From SIG673 sp045653945 (GTDB lineage: Bacteria; Bacillota; Clostridia; Oscillospirales; CAG-272): a DNA stretch of 64,000 bases. Where the stretch lies: NCBI GenBank assembly GCA_045653945.1, contig JAZOML010000016.1, positions 1-64,000 on the forward strand. Direction: 5' to 3'. Position numbers and translations under genes: made by a program. Shown one piece after another: positions 58,553 through 64,000 of this stretch; within the stretch, counting starts at the first letter, position 1; every line of letters starts with the position of its first letter. The notes beneath the pieces were generated by a model, which made no database searches, had not been told where the DNA came from, and saw only the letters and a list, made by a program, of their open reading frames with translations.

Positions 58553-58828
58553 TTAGCCGTTTTTAGCCGCTGCAAAGCATGCGCTGCAAAGAACAGGCTT
58601 ATCACCGGTAGGCTGGAAGGGAACTCTAGCCTCTCCGCCGCACTGTGTGCAGGTAGTGGTGAAATATTCTCTCTGGGGCTTGGCCGCATTCTTTCTCTTA
58701 TCGCGACATGCCTTGCATCTCTGGGGCTCGTTCTGGAAGCCCTTCTCCGCATAAAATTCCTGCTCGCCTGCAGTGAAAACGAACTCCTCGCCGCAATCCT
58801 TGCAAACTAATGTCTTGTCCTCGTACAT
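58553..58828 (-). CDS. CxxC-x17-CxxC zinc-ribbon protein
   Basis: A 91-aa soluble protein with two zinc-ribbon units: CKDCGEEFVFTAGEQEFYAEKG...CKAC (residues 9-41), and CTQC-x17-CSAC at about 60-84, which fits the CxxC-x17-CxxC family (TIGR04272). Relatives are frequent in Clostridia and their function is not established. A compact, foldable stretch lies just upstream of the gene (58861-58934). Confidence 0.87.
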   Translation of the reverse strand: MYEDKTLVCKDCGEEFVFTAGEQEFYAEKGFQNEPQRCKACRDKRKNAAKPQREYFTTTCTQCGGEARVPFQPTGDKPVLCSACFAAAKNG

Positions 58829-58860
58829 TATTGTTACCTCGCTTTGAAATATTATATGTT

Positions 58861-58934
58861 CCCCCTTGACGGACTTAAACCGCCATCCTCGTGCGCTTGG
58901 ACGGGCGCACGCCGTTTTTATTAAACCATCGGGG
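58861..58934 (-). other. Foldable segment, possible structured RNA or leader
   Basis: On the minus strand: CCCC (outer), then a 7-bp hairpin CGTGCGC-N8-GCGCACG, then a T-arm-like hairpin GGCGG-TTTAAGT-CCGTC, then GGGGG that could pair with the outer CCCC. It lies between the sigma-factor stop and the zinc-ribbon start. It was checked as a tRNA and does not fit. Function unknown. Confidence 0.35.
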
Positions 58935-58944
58935 TATTTAAAAC

Positions 58945-59499
58945 TTATTTTTTCGCCTTAAAATGAGCCTTTATCTTTGCTTTGGCTCTTGCTATTGCAT
59001 TAGCAACGCTTTTAACGCTTTTGCCGAGTGTTGTCGCTATATCGCCATAGCTCATATTGTCAAGATACATCAAGAAAGCCTTCTTTTCATACGGGCTTGT
59101 AAGCTTATCAAAAAGCTTTTGCAGACTATCGGTATCATCAGAGTAAAAAACGCCTCTCATACCTTGCTCTCGCCCTGTGTTAGCTTGGGGACGTGAAGCA
59201 ATTTTCGCCTGTCTTTTTCTCGCCGTACGCAGCTTTCTAAGATAGGAAATCAATCTATTGTGTATGCAAATTTTAGCATATAGTCCAAACGTTACCTCTC
59301 CCTCTTTATACGACATCGCCGCATCGTAAAGAGCGAGTCTGCTTTCCTGCTTTATTTCCTCAGCCTCGCCCGAAAAATCGGGAAATTTTGAAAGGACAGA
59401 AACACATTCAGACTCAATAAGCGGAGCATAGCTTTCAAGCAGCTGCTCAAAGGCAAGCCTGTCGCCGTTTTTAACTGCCAAAATCAAGCTAGCTGACAT
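58945..59499 (-). CDS. RNA polymerase sigma-70-family factor
   Basis: A 184-aa alternative sigma factor. Region 2: DRLAFEQLLESYAPLIES, then EEIKQESRLALYDAAMSYKEGEVTFGLYAKICIHNRLISYLRKL (core binding and -10 recognition). Region 4: LTSPYEKKAFLMYLDNMSYGDIATTLGKSVKSVANAIARAKAKI (the -35 helix-turn-helix). Region 3 is very short, as in ECF or SigH-like factors; I cannot name the regulon. No anti-sigma gene is adjacent. The gene has a full-consensus housekeeping promoter with a leader of about 110 nt, and GAAAGGG before its ATG. Confidence 0.88.
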   Translation of the reverse strand: MSASLILAVKNGDRLAFEQLLESYAPLIESECVSVLSKFPDFSGEAEEIKQESRLALYDAAMSYKEGEVTFGLYAKICIHNRLISYLRKLRTARKRQAKIASRPQANTGREQGMRGVFYSDDTDSLQKLFDKLTSPYEKKAFLMYLDNMSYGDIATTLGKSVKSVANAIARAKAKIKAHFKAKK

Positions 59500-59824
59500 T
59501 TACTTCCCTTTCATTAAAAAAATACCCCGTCCTAAAACTTACCCAAATACCCGAAGCTTTAAAAACAGAGGCTATAAACAGTCGTTTTATATGCATACAA
59601 TTATATTAGTTTACACCATTATACATCAAATTTACAAATATGTCAATAGATATTTTAAAAAAATTAAAAAACAATAAAGAGCGTTCGTCATTTTCAACAA
59701 AAAACGCCCCTTATTCATTATTTATTTTTATCAAAGTTTTTTACATATTTTTATTAAATTCGCTTTTTAAATGTGAATATTCACTAACAAATTTTAAAAA
59801 ATTTTATTTATATTTACTACAATA
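59500..59824. other. AT-rich intergenic region upstream of the sigma factor
   Basis: 325 bp between the DUF4364 stop and the sigma-factor start. Apart from the promoter at 59618-59646 nothing was recognised. Confidence 0.6.
59618..59646 (-). promoter_or_regulatory. Full-consensus sigma-A promoter for the sigma factor
   Basis: Minus strand TTGACA (59641-59646), 17-bp spacer, TATAAT (59618-59623): both hexamers and the spacing are perfect. Confidence 0.85.
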
Positions 59825-60364
59825 TTAAAGCAGGTAATTAATCTCACCTGTCAGTACCGCCATAAGTCCCTTGAAAACGGTTTCCGGTCTGTTTTCAAAG
59901 TTATGAAGCATTTTTTCAAGCGTATGTCTGCTATCGATAGTAACAGTGATGCGCATTATCTCGACCTTGCGTTCAAGAATAAAGCAGATAAACTCATACT
60001 TTCCATTCGATAGCGGAGTATAATCGCAGCCCGTTTTCCAGCCTTTCTTTTGAAAATCAAGGAATCTCACCGCACTTTTCAAGCTTCGTTCTCTGATATA
60101 CGGACGAATATCGGTTTGCAGACTATCCGCAACCATTTTTCCCTGCTCTGTTATCTGGTAAAGCATCTTTTCTCCGTCGTTTATCTTCTCGATGTTACCC
60201 GCATCTATAAGCTCGGGAAAGCACTCTGCAAAATCAAAGTATCCGACTACCTCGTCCTGAAGCACAACGTCGCTGACGTTATCTAGTTCAAGAGGATAAC
60301 CGATGTTGCGGAGCAGATACAAAATAAATACCTTAATATCGTTTTTTTCTGTTAGCTGTTGCAT
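59825..60364 (-). CDS. DUF4364-type protein
   Basis: A 179-aa cytoplasmic protein opening LTEKNDIKVFILYLLRNIGYPLELDNVSDVVLQDEVVGYFDFAECFPELIDAGNI, a winged-helix-like region, followed by a beta/alpha C-terminal part (YEFICFILERKVEIMRITVTIDS). This fits DUF4364, found in Firmicutes and possibly a transcriptional regulator. It lies between the oligopeptide-binding gene and the sigma factor, all on the minus strand, and has no clear promoter of its own. Confidence 0.85.
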   Translation of the reverse strand: MQQLTEKNDIKVFILYLLRNIGYPLELDNVSDVVLQDEVVGYFDFAECFPELIDAGNIEKINDGEKMLYQITEQGKMVADSLQTDIRPYIRERSLKSAVRFLDFQKKGWKTGCDYTPLSNGKYEFICFILERKVEIMRITVTIDSRHTLEKMLHNFENRPETVFKGLMAVLTGEINYLL

Positions 60365-60390
60365 TTTTTCACCATTTATTATTAAGAATA

Positions 60391-60426
60391 CAAAAGAGGT
60401 CTATGTGTTTTCATAAACCTCTTTTG
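60391..60426 (-). terminator. Intrinsic terminator after the OppA-like gene
   Basis: CAAAAGAGGT...ACCTCTTTTG with an inner ATG/CAT extension. On the minus strand it ends in TTTTG, a modest U-run. Confidence 0.75.
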
Positions 60427-60455
60427 ATTTTGAAATTTAAACCTGACTAAGATTA

Positions 60456-62357
60456 TTATTCCTCAGAGGGCAGATAATCTTCCCAGTTCTTGAGGTCAAC
60501 ATCGTTGAATATCGGATATCCGTAGAAGGTAAACTCTATATCGGACAGGTCGTTGTGGATAAGAATTGACTCCTGATATACGAATATCGGTACAACGGGC
60601 ATTTCGTCAAGCAGCATTGCTTCGGCAGCGTGGAGCTTTTCCGAAAGAAGCTGGTTGTTTCCTTGAATCTTCGCCGCATACGCCTCATCAATAAGAGTAT
60701 TGTAAGCAGCAGAGTTAAATCCGCTTATATGTCCTACGGGATTAAAGTTCTCATCACAGATAGAGCCGGAGAAATTAGTTGCATATCTTGAAAGTGCATA
60801 GAAAGGATCGTCAAGCGAAAGAACGTTATCAACTGCCATAACGTGAAAATCCATTCTTTCCTTAACCTCTATTTTGCTTACAACGTTCAGACCTGCATCA
60901 TCGTAAACGTCAATAGGCTTTCTTGTGCCGTAAAGCATTTCGTGTTGTTTGTCGCGGTACTGGAGCAGACCGTAGTTTCCTTTGTATGCTTCTGCGCTTA
61001 TCGGAACAACCTCAAAATTGAAGCCAAGCTCGTTCCAAGTCTGGGCAACCATAGTAGCAACGACATAGTCAACTACGTCGGTATCAAACGAGGTTTTTGA
61101 AAGAACAAGTTCACCCTCGTCGTTAACCTCAGAAACGGAGTTAACCTTAACCGCAATGGTAAGCTTTCCGTAAGATTTGGGATTAATTCCCGCCGCACTA
61201 AGCTCAGAAAGAGCATCAGCAATGGAATAAGAGCTTGAAATTTTAGCCGAATTGTTATCTGCAAAGCTGCCGCCGTTCGGGTCGCCTATTCCCTTGGGAA
61301 CAAATCCGGTTGATGCGTAAGCAAACACAACCTCCTCAGCGATAGCATTACGGTCAATAACCTTGCCCAGAACCTGACGTACTACCTTGTTGTTGAAAGG
61401 CTCTTTATTAAGATTGAATATATAAGAGTGGCTTGAAAGTGTATCAAGAACCTCCGCCTTATTCTTATACTGCTGTCTGATTTCCTTATCCATAGGAAGC
61501 TCGCTGATATAGAACAGTTTGCCGTCCTCAAAATTTCTGAGCATTTCCTCGCTGTTAAGCTGGAAATCAACCTTTATGCAGTAGGGTGCAACGTACTTAT
61601 CGGGAGCAGGCTCGCTATCCTCGTCCATAACGTCGCGGCGGTAGAACGCATTTCTTGTGAGTGTCATACCTACGCCAGGATAATAATCACGGAGAGTGAA
61701 CGGACCGTTGGTTTCAAAGGTGGTACCGGTAGATGCCCAGTCATAGTATGTCTTATCAAAGTTACGGAGCGGTACAAACGCAACGTTTGCTATCTTACGA
61801 AGGAAAACCTCGGGGTCGATAGGATGCTCAAACTCAAGAATAAGTCTGTCGTTATCCGCCGAAATACCGACGTCGCTTGGGCTGATACCTGTAGTCTTAT
61901 AAGCCTTTGCGTTCTTGATATCAAAAAGGAGCGCAGCAGCATCGCTATCGAATTCGTGGTCAAGTATGCGAAGCCAAGCATAAGCAAAGTCATCAGCCGA
62001 TACAGGACGCTTATCCGACCAAGCAGACGGCTTGATTTTAATAACCATTTGATAAGTATCGTCGCTTGGATCGTCAGCAAGAACGCCGTAATCCTCCGTA
62101 TAATCGTAATCATCAAGAAGCTGTTCTTCAAGGTCGCCCTCATCATCAAGTGTAACAAGTCCTTCAAAGAGTAAGCTTACAACCTTACTTGCGCTTCTGT
62201 CGTTGTAAACGAGCGCAGGATCAAAGCAGTATACCTCGTCCGCGAGATACATGTTTATCTGTGCGCCGTACGAGCTATCCTTTGAGCAGGCTGCCATCAT
62301 AGGCACAAGCATCACAAGAGCAAGCGCAAGACAAACTATTCTCGTAATTTTTTTCAT
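60456..62357 (-). CDS. ABC transporter substrate-binding lipoprotein, SBP_bac_5 (OppA-like)
   Basis: A 633-aa exported lipoprotein, with signal ALALVMLVPMMAACSKD. Family 5 features: DEVYCFDPALVYNDRSASKVVSLLFEGLVTLD; YQMVIKIKPSAWSDKRPVSADDFAYAWLRILD; FNLNKEPFNNKVVRQVLGKVIDRNAIAEEV. It probably binds oligopeptides; nickel or sugar ligands also occur in this family. No permease or ATPase gene is adjacent, so it is an orphan here. AGGAGG is perfectly placed before the ATG at 62357. Confidence 0.92.
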   Translation of the reverse strand: MKKITRIVCLALALVMLVPMMAACSKDSSYGAQINMYLADEVYCFDPALVYNDRSASKVVSLLFEGLVTLDDEGDLEEQLLDDYDYTEDYGVLADDPSDDTYQMVIKIKPSAWSDKRPVSADDFAYAWLRILDHEFDSDAAALLFDIKNAKAYKTTGISPSDVGISADNDRLILEFEHPIDPEVFLRKIANVAFVPLRNFDKTYYDWASTGTTFETNGPFTLRDYYPGVGMTLTRNAFYRRDVMDEDSEPAPDKYVAPYCIKVDFQLNSEEMLRNFEDGKLFYISELPMDKEIRQQYKNKAEVLDTLSSHSYIFNLNKEPFNNKVVRQVLGKVIDRNAIAEEVVFAYASTGFVPKGIGDPNGGSFADNNSAKISSSYSIADALSELSAAGINPKSYGKLTIAVKVNSVSEVNDEGELVLSKTSFDTDVVDYVVATMVAQTWNELGFNFEVVPISAEAYKGNYGLLQYRDKQHEMLYGTRKPIDVYDDAGLNVVSKIEVKERMDFHVMAVDNVLSLDDPFYALSRYATNFSGSICDENFNPVGHISGFNSAAYNTLIDEAYAAKIQGNNQLLSEKLHAAEAMLLDEMPVVPIFVYQESILIHNDLSDIEFTFYGYPIFNDVDLKNWEDYLPSEE

Positions 62358-62402
62358 CTTAATTCCTCCTGAACATTTTAAGGAAATATATTCGTACAAA
62401 GT

Positions 62403-62431
62403 ATTATACCATTATTTTTTTTATTTTTCAA
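62403..62431 (-). promoter_or_regulatory. Sigma-A-type promoter for the OppA-like gene
   Basis: Minus strand TTGAAA (62426-62431), 17-bp spacer, TATAAT (62403-62408). Confidence 0.75.
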
Positions 62432-62728
62432 TAATAATTTTATTTTCCGCGTAAAACCAACCAAACTTTGGACAATTGCACAATTTACCTCTCCATTTTT
62501 TGGTTACAATAACAATAATTAATTATACACAAAAAAAGAATGATTTTCTTTATTAGCGCATAAAAAAACTCCCGTCGCAGATAATAAATCGGCAATGCAG
62601 TATCAATAACAAACAGGGGAGCATTGAAACGGCACAAAAAATAACGTAAAAATACTATTTCAGGCATTTCAATCGCACCCGTAACCCGTAATAACGCAAA
62701 TAATCCAACAAAAAGCGAGTCCAAATTT

Positions 62729-62902
62729 ATGAAAAAAATTACACGTTTTTTACTTACCGTCTGCTTTGTTTTAGGCATCGCCGCCCCCGTTTTAAGCCCA
62801 CACGTGGCACTAATTTATGCGCAAATTGAGGAATTCGCTCTTTATCTGATTCCCGACGAAATCGAGGAGCTCATCTCCGCATTGAACGAAAAGCTAGCCT
62901 AA
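62729..62902 (+). CDS. Small secreted or anchored peptide, 57 aa
   Basis: A short frame encoding a clear Lys-initiated signal-like N-terminus (MKKITRFLLTVCFVLGIAAP) and a short acidic tail (EIEELISALNEKLA). It is in an otherwise gene-free gap between two minus-strand genes and is followed by a terminator that could serve it. There is no good Shine-Dalgarno, so translation is uncertain. Family not recognised. Confidence 0.45.
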   Translation: MKKITRFLLTVCFVLGIAAPVLSPHVALIYAQIEEFALYLIPDEIEELISALNEKLA

Positions 62903-62927
62903 ACACTTTAAAATGTCTTAAAACACA

Positions 62928-62957
62928 AAAAATCGCCATACGTATGGCGATTTTTTG
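62928..62957. terminator. Bidirectional intrinsic terminator
   Basis: AAAATCGCCATACGTATGGCGATTTT, a perfect palindrome with A/T runs, abutting the stop of the GltD-like gene. Confidence 0.88.
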
Positions 62958-64000
62958 TTATTTATCGTCCGAATTCTTTGGTAGCGACTGCATATATTTG
63001 TGCATAGTTTCAGCGACAACCTTGCTATGCGCAACCGCTTCAACAACCGTCCTTGCTCCAAGAACAACGTCTCCACTTGCAAAAACTCCGGGACGGGTAG
63101 TGTTACCGAATTCATCGGCTTTAAGCAGTCCGCTATCGCCCGTAACAAGTCCCGTAGTGGACTTAACAATAACGTTTTGTGGGCCTTGACTTATCGAAAC
63201 GATAACGCTGTCCGCCTCATAAAGCTTTTCTGTACCCTCAATATCGGTAAACGTGCCGTCCTCATTTTCAATAACGTCGCAAAAAATTACACCCTCGTCA
63301 ACTATCTCAACAGGACGCTTGTTGTACTCAAACTGCACACCCTCAAGCTTTGCGTAGCTATACTCGTAATTACTTGCCGCCACCTTTTGGGTTATAGAAA
63401 AGCAGGTAAGGTACTCCGTTCCGTGTCTTATTGCCGTCCTTGCGACGTCCATAGCCGCATTGCCCGCGCCAATAACTATAACCCTTTGTCCGAGCTTAAA
63501 GGCACTGGGCTTGTTAAGATAATTTATACCGAAATGCACGTGTCCAAGAGTTTCGCCCTTGATGTGCAGAGCCTTTGGCTTCCACACACCCGTACCTATA
63601 AATATTGCATTGTAGCCGTCGCGGAAAAGGTCGTCAATTCCGATAGCACCGCCAATGTGAGTGTTAGGTCTTATCTTGATACCCTTCATTTCAATATGGC
63701 GGTACTGAATATCGTCAAGCACTGCCTTTGGCAGGCGGAAATCGGGGATACCGTAACGAAGAACTCCGCCAATCTCACCCTTGTTTTCAAAAATGGTTAC
63801 CTTGTAGCCGTATCGAGCCAAAATTATAGCAATCGTGATACCCGCAGGGCCTGAGCCGACAATAGCCACACGCATACCGTTCCAAGGCTTTGGGCCCTTT
63901 GTCATCTTCGGTGCATATGTGCGTGAAATGTACTGCTCTATCGTCGAAAAATGAACGGGGACTCCCTTTTTACCAAGCACGCAGTGCCCCTCGCACTGAT
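62958..64000 (-). CDS. GltD-like NAD(P)-dependent oxidoreductase, N-terminus outside window
   Basis: The visible part is about 347 residues. At the window edge it reads QCEGHCVLGKKG, the second half of the N-terminal [4Fe-4S] cysteine pattern of glutamate synthase small subunits. Then come FAD/NAD sites RVAIVGSGPAGITIAIILA and RVIVIGAGNAAMDVART, and the final GVFASGDVVLGARTVVEAVAHS. This could be the glutamate synthase small subunit, an NfnB-like subunit or a stand-alone relative; the upstream gene is needed to tell. Confidence 0.88.
   Translation of the reverse strand, partial: QCEGHCVLGKKGVPVHFSTIEQYISRTYAPKMTKGPKPWNGMRVAIVGSGPAGITIAIILARYGYKVTIFENKGEIGGVLRYGIPDFRLPKAVLDDIQYRHIEMKGIKIRPNTHIGGAIGIDDLFRDGYNAIFIGTGVWKPKALHIKGETLGHVHFGINYLNKPSAFKLGQRVIVIGAGNAAMDVARTAIRHGTEYLTCFSITQKVAASNYEYSYAKLEGVQFEYNKRPVEIVDEGVIFCDVIENEDGTFTDIEGTEKLYEADSVIVSISQGPQNVIVKSTTGLVTGDSGLLKADEFGNTTRPGVFASGDVVLGARTVVEAVAHSKVVAETMHKYMQSLPKNSDDK

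Noticed and set aside
58861..58934. tRNA gene
   Set aside because: It has a T-arm-like hairpin but the middle hairpin has a 7-bp stem with an 8-base loop, the D-arm lacks GG and the acceptor does not pair over 7 bp.

Overview
The window looks like chromosome of an anaerobic, Gram-positive Clostridia-type bacterium, probably from the Oscillospiraceae/Ruminococcaceae side. This is inferred from gene content and order: pyruvate:ferredoxin oxidoreductase, Rex, a large-type SRP RNA upstream of dnaX-ybaB-recR (the Bacillus/Clostridium arrangement), DnaD plus DnaC/DnaI-like loader genes, a SpoIID-like protein with peptidoglycan-binding repeats, the paired radical-SAM genes TIGR03960/TIGR03936, DUF421+DUF4363, DUF4364, and strong consensus sigma-A promoters in AT-rich gaps. 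No phage, insertion sequence, CRISPR array, rRNA or convincing tRNA was seen. It is mostly housekeeping DNA with a few accessory islands.

Layout. 1-4175: de novo pyrimidine operon on the minus strand (pyrC-pyrK-pyrD-pyrF-pyrE, pyrE cut by the window edge). 4229-11328: one very large minus-strand lipoprotein gene (about 2310 aa) made of cysteine-rich beads, LamG-like domains, three tandem repeats and BspA-type leucine-rich repeats. 11512-14868: divergent zinc-uptake operon (Fur/Zur-family regulator, ZnuA with a His-rich loop, ZnuC with an odd tail, ZnuB). 14868-18118: AraC regulator, divergent from a YgjV-like membrane protein and a GH38-like glycosidase. 18180-20504: three-gene cell-wall cluster (SpoIID-like plus peptidoglycan-binding repeats). 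20523-22721: small regulators, DUF4279 and a Gfo/Idh/MocA dehydrogenase. 22924-28967: uvrD/pcrA, recR, ybaB, dnaX and SRP RNA. 29169-32437: comEB-like deaminase, a membrane protein, LMW phosphatase, rimI, tsaD. 32577-37707: isocitrate dehydrogenase, rex, DnaD, DnaC, glucokinase. 37783-43919: Gld-like ABC exporter cluster with DUF4340 and a PpiC-type foldase. 44060-46838: amino-sugar genes glmM, LbH acyltransferase, nagB. 47183-50913: nifJ. 50972-54461: DUF421/DUF4363 and the radical-SAM pair. 54524-59646: a degenerate P-type-ATPase-like protein with acidic repeats, rlmB, a zinc-ribbon protein and a sigma factor. 59825-64000: DUF4364, an OppA-like lipoprotein, a tiny secreted ORF and a partial GltD-like oxidoreductase.

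The most interesting items are: (1) the giant cysteine-bead lipoprotein divergent from the zinc operon; (2) the 1002-aa protein with P1B-ATPase topology but no phosphorylation motif; (3) a short dispersed palindromic element present ten times, often at gene ends, supplying the stop codons of icd and nagB; (4) 123-bp tandem repeats and a perfect 20-bp inverted repeat between the SRP RNA and dnaX; (5) an unusual 70-80 residue tail on ZnuC. Family assignments come from recognising motifs by eye; no database search was run.
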